Source of the DNA: Novosphingobium sp. KA1 | GTDB taxonomy: Bacteria; Pseudomonadota; Alphaproteobacteria; Sphingomonadales; Sphingomonadaceae | Direction: 5' to 3' | Assembly: GCF_017309955.1 (NCBI RefSeq) | Contig: NZ_CP021249.1 | Location: 124,001-188,000, forward strand | DNA length: 64,000 bases | Shown: one piece after another, positions 36,718-45,286 of the stretch | Numbering within the stretch: the first letter of the stretch is position 1 | How the letters are laid out: each line of letters starts with the position of its first letter | Notes under the pieces: model-generated | Database searches by the model: none | Told to the model about the DNA's origin: nothing | Seen by the model: only the letters and a program-made list of their open reading frames with translations | Made by a program: the position numbers and the translations under genes

Positions 36718-37198
36718 GGGGTATTCTCCGTGGCTTGAACTCGGCGGAACCGCCCGCCGATGAACACCACAGGCAGGGCCAAAGGCCCGGGCCCGCACCG
36801 AACGCATGTGAGGGGAACCCAAAAGCGAGGAGTGGTGCGGCAAGCCCAAAGGGCTTCACGGTCCGCTGCTTCTGGGTTGCGGCCAGGGACTGGCCCTGCA
36901 GGGTTCATCGGCAAACGAAGGGCGGTTTCGTCAGGTCAGGCCCAGCGGATGCCCGCAAAGGCAAGACCCGTCAGCCTCGGCCATTTCGCCGGAACCTGCT
37001 CCCACCCGCCAGCGCCCGCGGCAGCGGGCATTGCCTTCCTCGCCACCGACTCCATGCCGGTCAAAGACGCGTCGGGTCACAGAAGGGCCGCCCTCCGGCC
37101 CTCCCCGTTCAGCGTTTCGGCTACGGCTAGGCCCCCCGGTCTGTCGCAAAAGGAGGCGTCCGCAGGCGAGCAAAGCTCGCCACCTTCGATAGGGACCA
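36718..37198. other. Non-coding gap upstream of ssb
   Basis: About 480 bp without a gene that I can support. One perfect hairpin GGCCAG-GGA-CTGGCC lies at 36881-36895. Confidence 0.5.
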
Positions 37199-37543
37199 TC
37201 AGCGCCAGGGCCTCGCGAGGCCTTGCGCGACCAGATAGTCGCCGGCGTCCACGCCGTTCACCGTGACCGTGGCGAGCGTCCGCCCATAAGGGTCGGTGCC
37301 GAGCCGCGTGATCATGACCCGTCCGCGCGACAGCAGCCGCGCGAGTTCGACCCGCGAGGCTTCACCCGCTGCAAAGTCGCACCAGGCGTAAGAGCGCCTT
37401 CGGTCCTGACACTTGGGGCTGTCGGGAAGCTCGGGTGCATCGATATTGGCGATGCGGACCCGCTCGCGGCCGCAGCGGATCGTGTCGCCGTCGTGGACAG
37501 AAGGTGCGAGGCAAAGGGCGGCGGCGGCAAGAATAATCGGCAT
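37199..37543 (-). CDS. Secreted thermonuclease-like nuclease
   Basis: A staphylococcal-nuclease-fold protein of 114 residues with an N-terminal signal peptide (MPIILAAAALCLAPS). SNase motifs are present: VHDGDTIRCGRERVRIANIDAPEL (calcium-binding Asp and catalytic Arg region), the central Cys/Arg loop, and TRLGTDPYGRTLATV with the catalytic RxLATV-type segment. Small plasmid-borne SNases are common in sphingomonads. The start ATG 37543 is chosen so that the signal peptide is at the N terminus. Confidence 0.82.
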   Translation of the reverse strand: MPIILAAAALCLAPSVHDGDTIRCGRERVRIANIDAPELPDSPKCQDRRRSYAWCDFAAGEASRVELARLLSRGRVMITRLGTDPYGRTLATVTVNGVDAGDYLVAQGLARPWR

Positions 37544-37854
37544 GGACCGGAGCCTAGCGCCCTCGCCCGCCCGCGCCAACCAGCCTTGCCGACTCCCCCA
37601 CTGGCCCCGATCGTCACCCGCAGGGCCGGCATCCATGCCGGCGAGCTTGGGTGGGCGGCGGTGCGACAGCGCCGACGTGCGCCTTAGCGAGTAGAGCGGG
37701 TTGCCCCCAGCCCGCGCGGGGCGCGGGCGCCGGGGTGCCCCTCCCCTTTACCACCTCGCCAAATCCCGCCAAAATCGGTATGCTCGCCCCCCAGCTCAAC
37801 CTGTCCGGCCCCGCTGCCGCAGGCAGAGCCACCCGAAGGGAAGGATCCCGGCCC
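37544..37854. other. Non-coding gap
   Basis: About 310 bp of very GC-rich sequence between the nuclease gene and a small divergent gene; nothing beyond GC-rich hairpins is seen. Confidence 0.5.
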
Positions 37855-38043
37855 ATGGCTGATCCACAGCAGATGCCCAGCGCCCTGCAAGTCGCGCGCG
37901 CGATGACGCAGGTCCTGCGCACGAAGCTTGCCGTGTACGGTGCGGAAGAGATCACCCTCACCCGCGAGGAAGCGGCTCTGTGCCTCGGCCTGGCCGAGGG
38001 CATAAGCGAACACCTGGAACTGGAAGAGGGCGGCGCACGCTGA
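37855..38043 (+). CDS. Small hypothetical protein
   Basis: A 62-residue helical product (MADPQQMPSALQVARAMTQVLRTK...EEAALCLGLAEGISEHLEL), preceded by GAAGGA. It runs convergently toward the pentapeptide-repeat gene. Not recognised. Confidence 0.5.
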   Translation: MADPQQMPSALQVARAMTQVLRTKLAVYGAEEITLTREEAALCLGLAEGISEHLELEEGGAR

Positions 38044-38061
38044 GGCGGGCGGTCCCCGCCC

Positions 38062-38775
38062 CTAACGGACGTTGAGCCCGAGTTCGCCCAGCAATTGCCC
38101 GGCCTGCTCGCGCGAGATCGTCGCTCCGCGAAACAGCCCACCATCGACCAGGCGAAGCCCGCCAAGATCGGCGCCGCGCAGGTCCGAGCCTTCGAAGCGC
38201 GACCCGGCGACCAGCGCCTCGCGCAGCGAGCAGGCCTCGAACACCGTCATGCGGAAATCGCCCTTGCGCAGGTCTGCACCCGACATATCGACCCGGCGCA
38301 GGGTCTCCTTGCGGAACGAGAACCCGGGCAGCTTGGCAGAGACCAGCAGCACTTCCTCGAAATGGATGTGCATGGCGCGTGCTTCGGTGAAGTCGGCGCC
38401 AGTGAGCTTCGATCCCACGAAACGCGTCGCGGTCAGGCCCGCGCGGCGCATCACGCAATTGTTCCAGTCGCCGCCGATGAACTCGGCTTCGCTGAGGTTA
38501 GCACCGGCGAAGTTGGCGAACGGTCCCCGGCAGGACTGCCAGACCGTGCCTTCGAGCTTTGCCCCCGACAGGTCGCTGCGCCGCAGGTTGCAGCGTTCGA
38601 AGCGCCAGCGGGTGAGATCGAGGCAGGAAAGGTCCGCTTCCTGGAGGTCGCAGTCGATGAGCGTGCGCGGCGCCGCGCCGATCAGGCGCTTGATGTCGCT
38701 GCGAGTCAGCACGGCGCCGGTAATGGGCTGCGAGGCGAAAAGGTCGTCCATCCAGGGACCGGTAGCGCCAGTCAT
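38062..38775 (-). CDS. Pentapeptide-repeat protein
   Basis: The 237-residue protein has pentapeptide repeats of the A(D/N)LxX type: CDLQEADLSCLDLTRWRFERCNLRRSDLSGAKL, FAGANLSEAEFIGG, KLTGADF, VDMSGADLRKGDF and FEGSDLRGADLGGL. These fold into a right-handed quadrilateral beta helix. Some plasmid members (Qnr, MfpA) mimic DNA and protect gyrase, but there is no specific evidence for that here. The start MTGATGPWMDD at 38775 is used; the frame extends further upstream. Confidence 0.8.
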   Translation of the reverse strand: MTGATGPWMDDLFASQPITGAVLTRSDIKRLIGAAPRTLIDCDLQEADLSCLDLTRWRFERCNLRRSDLSGAKLEGTVWQSCRGPFANFAGANLSEAEFIGGDWNNCVMRRAGLTATRFVGSKLTGADFTEARAMHIHFEEVLLVSAKLPGFSFRKETLRRVDMSGADLRKGDFRMTVFEACSLREALVAGSRFEGSDLRGADLGGLRLVDGGLFRGATISREQAGQLLGELGLNVR

Positions 38776-38975
38776 GCGCCCGCACCAGCAAGCCGCGGAC
38801 GGCCTCCACGGTTGCGCAGCCGCCGGTGCGAGGCGCGTCCCCGGCGAGCTTGCCGCGATCTCACGGCTATCATAGACTGACCCCAGCGCGCCCACCCGGG
38901 GCCGCGAAAACCTGAAGGAGATGCGCGAGAGGTCGAACGGGCAGCGTCGATCGCGAGAAATTGGAGCAGACCCCA

Positions 38976-40201
38976 ATGATCCAGCGATACCGTGTGCTCG
39001 GCCGCAGCGTGGCCGAAGGCGATGAACTTCAGCCCGTCTTGCGCGAAGCCTACGAGCGCAAAGTCCCGGTCCATTGCGAATGCCGTAAGGGCTCCCCCTC
39101 TACATCTCGCACCGGCAGACCGGCTACGTGCTCGCGCGCTGGCCGGGCTCGGGCGCGCGCCATGCGACCGCCTGCGATCACTACGAGGCGCCCGATTACC
39201 TCACCGGCATGGGCCAGGTGCGCGGGAGCGCCGTTCTGGACGATGAGACGAGCGGCGAGACCAGCCTGAAGCTCGGCTTCCCCCTCTCGCGCGGGGCGGC
39301 CCGGCTCGCGCCCGCGGCGCTCACCAACGACAAGCCGACGGTAAAATCGTCGGGTCAGAAGCTCTCGATGCGCGGGCTGCTGCACGTCCTCTGGGACCGG
39401 GCCGAGCTGACGCATTGGCATCCGAAGATGGCGGGCAAACGAACCTGGTTCGTGGTGCGCCGCGCGCTGCTCGAGGCGGCAGCCAGCTGCCGGGCCAAGC
39501 AGGAAGCCCTGTCCCACGTGCTGTTCGTACCCGAGAGCTTTAGGCAAGAGGAGAAGGAGGAAATCCGGGCCCGCCGCCGCGCGGCCCTCGCCCGGGTCTA
39601 TGCCTCACGCGACGAAATGATGGTGGTCGTGGGCGAGATCAAGGAGATCGTGGCCGCGCACGGCGCCGAAAGGATCGTCCTGCGCCATGTCGGCGACATG
39701 CCGTTCGTGATGGACCAGGACATGGCGCGGCGCTTCCACAAGCGGTTCGCGGGCGAGCTCGCATTATGGCAGGCGCAGGATGGCCCGAACGGCAAGAGCG
39801 GGCACCTGATTCTCGGCGGTTCGTTCGCGCGGCGGCGCGAGGGCACGTTCGATCTCATCGAGGTCGCGCTGATGCCGGTGACGGCGGAATGGCTGCCCTA
39901 TGAGACCAGCGATGAACGCTATCTCGTCGGCAAAGCAGTCGCGGAGAAACGGCGGTTCATGAAGGGCCTGCGCGTCAATCTCGACCTCGACACGCCGATC
40001 GCCAGCCTGGTGCTCAAGGACACCGGCGAGGAAGCAAGCGCCATCCACATCCACGACCGCGACGACGAGGTGGCAGAGCCGCTGGAAGCGCTGCTCGCCG
40101 GGCAAGGCGTCGCGCACCTGCTGTGGAAGGAAGGCGAGCCGCTCCCGGCCCGCGTCAGCCGCGCGCCGCGGCGAAACTGGGACGCGCAGCAGGCTGCCTG
40201 A
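38976..40201 (+). pseudogene. DUF1173 protein with a one-base frameshift
   Basis: DUF1173 proteins are common plasmid proteins of unknown function. The N part (start 38976, GGAG upstream) reads MIQRYRVLGRSVAEGDELQPVLREAYERKVPVHCECRKG and then goes out of frame. The correct continuation PLYISHRQTGYVLARWPGSGARH is in another frame and runs to 40201. The shift lies in the five-C run at 39094-39098; one extra C would restore a protein of about 408 residues. The Cys pair in HCEC and the following H/C residues suggest a metal site. Confidence 0.8.
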
Positions 40202-40207
40202 ACAGGG

Positions 40208-40711
40208 TCAGTCGCTCTCGCGCGGCAGCGGCCTCAACGGCAGCAGATCGAGACGCCGGGACGTGTCGCAGGCCGCGCGCAGGGCTTGGAGGCGCGCCGC
40301 GACTTCGCCCTCGTGCTGGGTGATCTCGATGCGATTGAGGCCAACGATCGTCCAGACCGGCAACTCGGGCCGCTCGGTCACGTGGACCGAGTAGGCGATG
40401 GGCAGCTTGTCGGGATAGAGCCACAGCAGCAGCACGGGCAGCGCGGCGAGGTTGGGCTTGCCGCCCGACGCAGCGAGTGTCATCACGCCCCGGTCCTGGT
40501 CATACCGGCAGGTGATCCCGAGGGGTTGCGGGTGCCCGGCAAGGCCGAGGATCGTCTCGCCTGGCCGAGCCCCGAAAACCGCCTCGAGCTCGGCGGGCGG
40601 CGCGGCCTCGGCGTTCTCAGCCACCTCGGCGAGGAACAGTTCGACCGCGGCAAAGCGCGCGGCCTCCTCGCGGGTGCAGGCAAGTTCGAGCGTGAGCGTG
40701 ATCGAGGACAT
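40208..40711 (-). CDS. Hypothetical plasmid protein
   Basis: A 167-residue product starting MSSITLTLELACTREEAARF, alternating beta strands and helices with an acidic middle. It lies tail to tail with the DUF1173 gene, six bases apart. No family recognised. Confidence 0.55.
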   Translation of the reverse strand: MSSITLTLELACTREEAARFAAVELFLAEVAENAEAAPPAELEAVFGARPGETILGLAGHPQPLGITCRYDQDRGVMTLAASGGKPNLAALPVLLLWLYPDKLPIAYSVHVTERPELPVWTIVGLNRIEITQHEGEVAARLQALRAACDTSRRLDLLPLRPLPRESD

Positions 40712-40798
40712 GGCTGGGACTTTCGTGTTGCCGCGCGCCGACGCGTCCCGTTGCCAAGGCAAGGGACAGAACGGCGGACAGGCGTGGAATTGAACGGG

Positions 40799-41311
40799 TC
40801 AGAGCACGAGGTGGCGCTCGACGTGCGAGCGTTCGCGCGGCCTCTGGAGGTTAAAGACGGGGACGCCGTGGCTGGCGGCGATGCGCAGCGCCTGGCCGGT
40901 GCCGCCCGAGGCCTCACCGTCGGCGGTCCAGCACAGCACGAATTCCGCGGGGCTATCGAGGCTCACTCCCAGCACCTGGAACACGTTGCGGGTGTGGAGC
41001 GCCTGGACGAAAGCCGAGAGCCCGGCAAAGGCCGGATGGTGCGCGGCAGCGATCAAGCGCGCCCTCCCCCAGAGCTCGGCCCCGAGCGTCCCGGGATGAA
41101 GCGCACTTGCCGACCCGCGCCAGCCCACCGCCGGCAGGAAGATCTGCGCAGAGGGGCCTGCCCCGCGTTCGAAGGCGCTGTCGGCGCCGATCGCGTGGCC
41201 CGAGCGCAGGACATAGCCGCGCTTGGTGAGCGCGAAGGCGGCGTGGGTCATCAGGCTGAGGATTGCGGGCGGCGTCGCGCGCGCACCGATCCCGGCATAG
41301 AAGCGAGGCAT
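40799..41311 (-). CDS. SLOG/DprA-like Rossmann protein
   Basis: The 170-residue protein resembles small SLOG proteins: MPRFYAGIGARATPPAILSLMTHAAFALTKRGYVLRSGHAIGADSAFERGA is the nucleotide-binding first half, and VLCWTADGEASGGTGQALRIA the second. DprA/YspA-like proteins with this pattern occur on phages and plasmids. Ligand and role are unknown. A G-rich tract lies about 30-50 bases upstream of the start on its coding strand. Confidence 0.7.
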   Translation of the reverse strand: MPRFYAGIGARATPPAILSLMTHAAFALTKRGYVLRSGHAIGADSAFERGAGPSAQIFLPAVGWRGSASALHPGTLGAELWGRARLIAAAHHPAFAGLSAFVQALHTRNVFQVLGVSLDSPAEFVLCWTADGEASGGTGQALRIAASHGVPVFNLQRPRERSHVERHLVL

Positions 41312-41357
41312 GGGCTTGGACTCCTTTACGGAACGCCCAGCCCCAAGCCCCCTCCCC

Positions 41358-41849
41358 TTACCCCGTGTCGGCGGCGGCCAGAGTGGCAGGCCCGTAGGCG
41401 GCGAGCAGGTTGCGGTGGAGCACCGCGTTCTGCGCCGGGAAGAAGCTGCCGTCGGCGTTCGCCCGGGTGATCTGGAGCGCAGCGGCGACCACCTCGCGAA
41501 ACGGCCGCATCACCGCACGCGATCCCTCGTAGGTCACCGGCTGCGGAAATCCCGCCGCGATCCAGGTGGCCGGTTCGACAAGGTTTTCGAGCCAGGCCTG
41601 CGCGTCGTCGGGCAAGGGCGATTCCGCCGAGACCAGCCAGAGCGTCCGGTATGTCCCGAAATCATGGGTATTGGCGACCATGGCAAAGCCGAGCGGCAGG
41701 GGCGGCTCGCCGTTGAGGGCAATGATCGCGGCCTTGTAGGCGAGCAGTTCGAGGGTGTTGGCCGCGGCAAAGTCGGCGCATTGCCCAAGCTGCGCGCAGG
41801 GCTCGTCGGCGGGACCGGCGCCGAGTTCGAGAATCCAGTGCCGGCTCAT
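41358..41849 (-). CDS. Hypothetical plasmid protein
   Basis: A 163-residue product (MSRHWILELGAGPADEPCAQL...). It overlaps the DUF1419 gene start region by four bases (ATGA), so the two form an operon. No membrane segments. Family not recognised. Confidence 0.55.
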   Translation of the reverse strand: MSRHWILELGAGPADEPCAQLGQCADFAAANTLELLAYKAAIIALNGEPPLPLGFAMVANTHDFGTYRTLWLVSAESPLPDDAQAWLENLVEPATWIAAGFPQPVTYEGSRAVMRPFREVVAAALQITRANADGSFFPAQNAVLHRNLLAAYGPATLAAADTG

Positions 41850-42187
41850 GACGCGGCCCCCTCGAGGCTGTCGGGATACCAGGCGAGTTCCACCGCGTCC
41901 GGATGGGCGGCTTCGAACTCGGCGATGCGCGCATGGGTGATGAGGCCCGCACGGTCCCTCACCCCGACGTAGCCGCCGTAAAAGCGGCCGCCTGCAGCAA
42001 CGAACTGGGCGTGGATGTCCTCGCACACCGCCTCGGAGACGAAGAAGCCCGGCACGCCGGCGATGTGCGCCGGCGGCAGGACGCCAAGCATGTCGTCGAA
42101 GAAGGCCTCGCTCACCCGCGAGAGCGGGAAGCGGGCGAGCACGACTTCGCGTGAGGAGGCCAGCAGGGCGGCGTCAATTGCGGTCAT
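41846..42187 (-). CDS. DUF1419-like protein
   Basis: A 113-residue product with the DUF1419-like core GFFVSEAVCEDIHAQFVAAGGRFYGGYVGVRDRAGLITHARIAEFEAAHP. It is a plasmid-borne family of unknown function in alphaproteobacteria. It overlaps genes on both sides. Confidence 0.65.
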   Translation of the reverse strand: MTAIDAALLASSREVVLARFPLSRVSEAFFDDMLGVLPPAHIAGVPGFFVSEAVCEDIHAQFVAAGGRFYGGYVGVRDRAGLITHARIAEFEAAHPDAVELAWYPDSLEGAAS

Positions 42188-42638
42188 CGCTCGACCCTCC
42201 AGCGATCACGAAGGCCGGGATGGTCTGTTCGGCGCGGGCAATTTCGCGCTTGAGATCGCGCAGCCGGGTGAAGTTGTTGATCCATGAAGGAGGGAAGAGG
42301 ACGTATTCGTCTTCGCTCGCCGTGTAGTCGCGCATCGGACCTTGCCCATCGAACAGGATGATTTCGGGGAGATAGGCGCCGAGACAGCCACCCGACCAGC
42401 GGCGGAACGGCAGGCCGTGCTCGGCGCAGAAAGCGTCGATCTCGGGGATCTGCCCGCCGTTGAGCTCGGTGCCGTAGAGCTCGAGCGGCTCAGCCTCGGG
42501 CAGCACTGCCGGATCGAAGGGTTCGCCGTCCCACTCCGTGCGCAGGTCATAGTCGGCGGCGTGCGACGCGAAGGCTTCGAGATGTTCTCGCGGCAGTGCG
42601 CCGCCGATGGTGATGTGGACGGGGGCTCGGTCGCCCAT
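42174..42638 (-). CDS. Hypothetical plasmid protein
   Basis: A 154-residue acidic product (MGDRAPVHITIGGALPREHLEAF...). It has a FRRWSGGCLGAYLPEIILFDG block and a charged C-terminal helix. First gene of the 42638-41358 operon. Its leader has AAAGGACCCAAGCCC before ATG, nearly identical to the leader of the 41311 gene. Confidence 0.55.
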   Translation of the reverse strand: MGDRAPVHITIGGALPREHLEAFASHAADYDLRTEWDGEPFDPAVLPEAEPLELYGTELNGGQIPEIDAFCAEHGLPFRRWSGGCLGAYLPEIILFDGQGPMRDYTASEDEYVLFPPSWINNFTRLRDLKREIARAEQTIPAFVIAGGSSDDRN

Positions 42639-42691
42639 GGGCTTGGGTCCTTTCGCTTGGGTCTGATCCGACCGGCGAAGCCCCCCTCCCC

Positions 42692-43312
42692 TCAGCCTGA
42701 CGTCGCCGCGGACCTCCCGGCACCCCAGCGCTCGGCTCTGCGATCGACGGCGAGTTCATTGGAACAGGTCTGGCACAGCGCGAAGGCTTCGGCGGGTGTG
42801 CCTGCGAGCCATTGCTCCCACTTTTCTCGGGCGAGGACGACGGGCATGCGGTCGTGTACGTCGGCCATCTGCGGGCAGCCATCCACCATTATCATCGAAT
42901 AGGCCGCGCCCCACTCCTCGGTCGCTCGCCACAGGCCGGCGACGGCAACGACCTCCTCGCCCGCCAGCGAATACCAGGTCCGGGTCATCTGGCCCTTGAT
43001 GCCCTCGGCCTCGGCCCAGGCGGTCACCGGGATCAGGCAGCGGCGGCGCTCGAAGCTCGGCCGCCAGAACGAGGTGCCGAGCTTGTCCTCGCGCGCGTTG
43101 TTGACGGGCTTGGGCTTGAGTGGCTGACCGTTCTTGCCCTTCAGGACAAGCGGAAAACCCCAGGTCATCACCCGCGTCTCGCCTTCGGCGACGACGAGGC
43201 CGGGATAGCCCGGGTAGACCTCGGCGGCGAAGTTCGCGCCTGCGCCGCTGCTCGCGCCGAACAGTCGGGCGATTTCTGCAGGGGCCTTGGTCATGCGGTA
43301 CAAGTTGCACAT
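42692..43312 (-). CDS. SRAP/YedK-family abasic-site crosslinking protein
   Basis: SRAP proteins (HMCES/YedK) form a covalent link between Cys2 and abasic sites in single-stranded DNA, protecting them during replication. The 206-residue product starts MCNLYRMTK, so Cys2 is exposed once Met is removed. It contains the family motifs MTWGFPLVLKGKNG, PVNNAREDKL, FERRRCLIPVTAWAEAEG and VHDRMPVVLAREKWEQWL. The role fits an element that transfers as single-stranded DNA. Confidence 0.92.
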   Translation of the reverse strand: MCNLYRMTKAPAEIARLFGASSGAGANFAAEVYPGYPGLVVAEGETRVMTWGFPLVLKGKNGQPLKPKPVNNAREDKLGTSFWRPSFERRRCLIPVTAWAEAEGIKGQMTRTWYSLAGEEVVAVAGLWRATEEWGAAYSMIMVDGCPQMADVHDRMPVVLAREKWEQWLAGTPAEAFALCQTCSNELAVDRRAERWGAGRSAATSG

Positions 43313-43409
43313 GCCTTGATGCTCGGCGGACCGCCCTGCCCTGTCAATCAGGACAAACAGCGGCGCCCGCTGTCTTGCAAATATGTTCTTCCTATGTGCT
43401 CTTACCAGC

Positions 43410-43601
43410 ATGGAACGAATCGATACGTCTGCTGTCGCTCATGCGATCCTGGACGCTCCGGGCTGGGCGCGGGTCGGCATCACAGCCCCAAGCTCCTGCA
43501 TACGCGAGGATGCCGCGCTCGAACTCGGGCGCGTGATTGCCGATGCGGTCGACGCGCCGGCGAGTGCGCCGTCATCGGAACAGTCGATCCTGCCGCTCTG
43601 A
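43410..43601 (+). CDS. Small DUF6771-like protein
   Basis: A 63-residue product (MERIDTSAVAHAILDAPGWARVGITAPSSCIREDAALELG...). It resembles small proteins with an ILDAPxWARVGIT core often seen in sphingomonads (DUF6771 from memory, tentative). It is transcribed divergently from SRAP across a 97-bp gap. Confidence 0.55.
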   Translation: MERIDTSAVAHAILDAPGWARVGITAPSSCIREDAALELGRVIADAVDAPASAPSSEQSILPL

Positions 43602-43612
43602 AGCCCGCCAAC

Positions 43613-43798
43613 TCAGCCCGCCGGGCGAGGGAGCAGCGCCTCGATCTGCGGGTCGAGCGGAAATCCGAAACGCCGGGCGATCTCGGCAGCGTGTTCGAAG
43701 TCGGCCGCGCTGACGTGGAGTGAGCGGGCGAGATCCGCGAGCGTGTCGCCCTCGCGTGGCGCAGAGAGGGCATGGAGATTCCCATGCGCCAGTGTCAC
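43613..43798 (-). CDS. Small hypothetical protein
   Basis: A 61-residue product with a GTG start (43798). It has a helical HTH-like stretch (TLADLARSLHVSAADFEHAAEIARRFGFPL). It follows the 43808-43969 ORF by ten bases, so it is probably co-transcribed. Not recognised. Confidence 0.4.
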   Translation of the reverse strand: MTLAHGNLHALSAPREGDTLADLARSLHVSAADFEHAAEIARRFGFPLDPQIEALLPRPAG

Positions 43799-43807
43799 CG
43801 CGAACGG

Positions 43808-43969
43808 TCAGGTCATGGCGATGCCGATAACCTCCTCGGTGAGGACGACCATCGTATCGCCGGTGTGGATGGCCTCATCGCACTGGACCGCGTCGTAGGC
43901 GTTGCCGGTGCTCGCAAAGGCGTGGTGGCGCCGGGTGGTGAAAGCGAAGCGTTCGCTATCGGTCAGCAT
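43808..43969 (-). CDS. Small hypothetical protein
   Basis: A 53-residue product (MLTDSERFAFTTRRHHAFAS...VVLTEEVIGIAMT) with GGAG nine bases before its ATG. Compact and soluble; not recognised. Confidence 0.5.
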   Translation of the reverse strand: MLTDSERFAFTTRRHHAFASTGNAYDAVQCDEAIHTGDTMVVLTEEVIGIAMT

Positions 43970-44132
43970 TGTGGATCTCCGGGTAACTCCAGGCAAATGA
44001 AGAGGCGGAACGCCGGGCGGGGGGGGCAGTGCCGGCGTTCCGCCTCAGGCCGCGCGGCGGGCTTATCCGCGGCCTTTGCACGGGAACGGGGACCCGCTTG
44101 GAGTCCCCGCCGGTTGGAGTTGGACTTGCCGA

Positions 44133-44669
44133 TCAGGCGTCGACGAGCGGCGGCAGCGCGCCATCGTGTTCGGCGCCGTCCTTGGCATTGGCCCGGACGC
44201 GCTTGGCGGGCGGGGTCGCGGTGCTGTCACCCAGACCGTCGTCGTTTCGGCCATCGCCAGCCTGTTCGCCGCCGCGGTCGCTGCCACCGGCATCGTCGGC
44301 CGGGAACATGTCGCTCTCGCCGTATTCTGCCGAACCGAGCTGCGTATTGCGGCGGCGCGGACGCTGCCAGGCGATCGCCATGGTGCCGTCCTCGCGCGGG
44401 AAAGCGGCGATATAGAGCGGCTGCGCCATCGACGGATCGTCGATCTTGCCCTGGTAGAAGCTCTCGCCGGTCGAGTTCGAGGAGAGTTCGAAGAGCGCAC
44501 CGACGATCACCCAGCGGCGCTGGTCGTTGAGCGCAACGATCTCGTAGCGGGGTGCGCGGGGGTTGCTGGAGGTCACTGGCCTGAGGCCGATGGTGCGGGT
44601 GATGGTGAGCGTTTCGACAGAGCCGATCAGCTGGCCGTTGGCGTTCTTGCGGATTTCACCGATGTTCAT
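44133..44669 (-). CDS. DUF736 family protein
   Basis: A 178-residue protein with the DUF736 start MNIGEIRKNANGQLIGSVETLTITRTIGLRPV and RAPRYEIVALNDQRRWVIVGALFELSSNSTGESFYQGKIDDPS. It ends in an acidic/Gly-rich disordered tail. DUF736 genes are a hallmark of rhizobial and sphingomonad plasmids and ICEs; function unknown. A hairpin and a G-rich tract lie in its leader on the coding strand (44726-44779). Confidence 0.85.
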   Translation of the reverse strand: MNIGEIRKNANGQLIGSVETLTITRTIGLRPVTSSNPRAPRYEIVALNDQRRWVIVGALFELSSNSTGESFYQGKIDDPSMAQPLYIAAFPREDGTMAIAWQRPRRRNTQLGSAEYGESDMFPADDAGGSDRGGEQAGDGRNDDGLGDSTATPPAKRVRANAKDGAEHDGALPPLVDA

Positions 44670-44725
44670 GGACGTTCTCCTGGATGGATCGATTGCGACC
44701 GAACCCCTTGTTCGATCACTCTCTT

Positions 44726-44744
44726 CCCACCCCCCTTCCCTCCC
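44726..44744 (-). other. G-quadruplex-capable tract before DUF736
   Basis: Minus-strand GGGAGGGAAGGGGGGTGGG, with a perfect CTGCGGGC-GCT-GCCCGCAG hairpin at 44761-44779 just upstream. One of five such tracts in this region. Confidence 0.6.
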
Positions 44745-44878
44745 GGCCGTCAGGCCGAAGCTGCGGGCGCTGCCCGCAGAGGTGTCCAGGACCGCTCAAG
44801 CGGTGTTTTCAGACAACGCTATGACCGAAGAACCAGAGACGAGGACGTTCAATGACAACGATGAGTGTAATACGGATT

Positions 44879-45286
44879 CTACCTTCCAAAGATCGATTTA
44901 ATCTGATCAGCCAATGCCAGTGCTGCCTTCCACAGACGGGCAATCCAGGATTTTGGCTTGGCGTCGTTGGCGACATGGCGCAAAATCTGTTTCTGCATGA
45001 GCGATTTCGCCGCTTCGGTGCTAAATGCATCCAGCCATTCGACCTGTCCGGCTGAGATGACATAATGAGATTTGCAGGGACCATCGCACACTGCGATGGA
45101 AGGGCGGATCGTGGCAAACCCGTCGTCGCAATAGACTTGGTGGCTATCGGGAACGAGAAGCGTGATCCGATGGCCGCAGCCGCAAGCACAGAGAAGTCCG
45201 GCGAGCTCGAATTCCTCGCTGTGATAGACAGTTTCAGGCTCCAGCTGCTTAGGGATCCGATCTACCGCTTGATAGGCAAACTTCAT
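44879..45286 (-). CDS. DUF6527 zinc-ligand protein of the Ubl system
   Basis: The 135-residue product carries a DUF6527-like cluster of potential zinc ligands: C33, C35, C37, H39 in LLCACGCGHR, C53, and C67-x3-C71 with H74. The layout would suit a treble-clef or RING-like fold, or a zinc enzyme. A basic amphipathic C terminus follows (about 112-135). In related operons this family accompanies an E1 and a ubiquitin-like protein (memory). It overlaps the E2-E1 gene by four bases, so it belongs to the same operon. An E3-like or deconjugating role is a guess. Confidence 0.75.
   Translation of the reverse strand: MKFAYQAVDRIPKQLEPETVYHSEEFELAGLLCACGCGHRITLLVPDSHQVYCDDGFATIRPSIAVCDGPCKSHYVISAGQVEWLDAFSTEAAKSLMQKQILRHVANDAKPKSWIARLWKAALALADQIKSIFGR

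Noticed and set aside
43381..43400. Possible alphaproteobacterial SOS box (GTTC-N7-GTGC) between SRAP and the 43410 gene
   Set aside because: One mismatch to GTTC-N7-GTTC and only one half is exact, so too weak to call.
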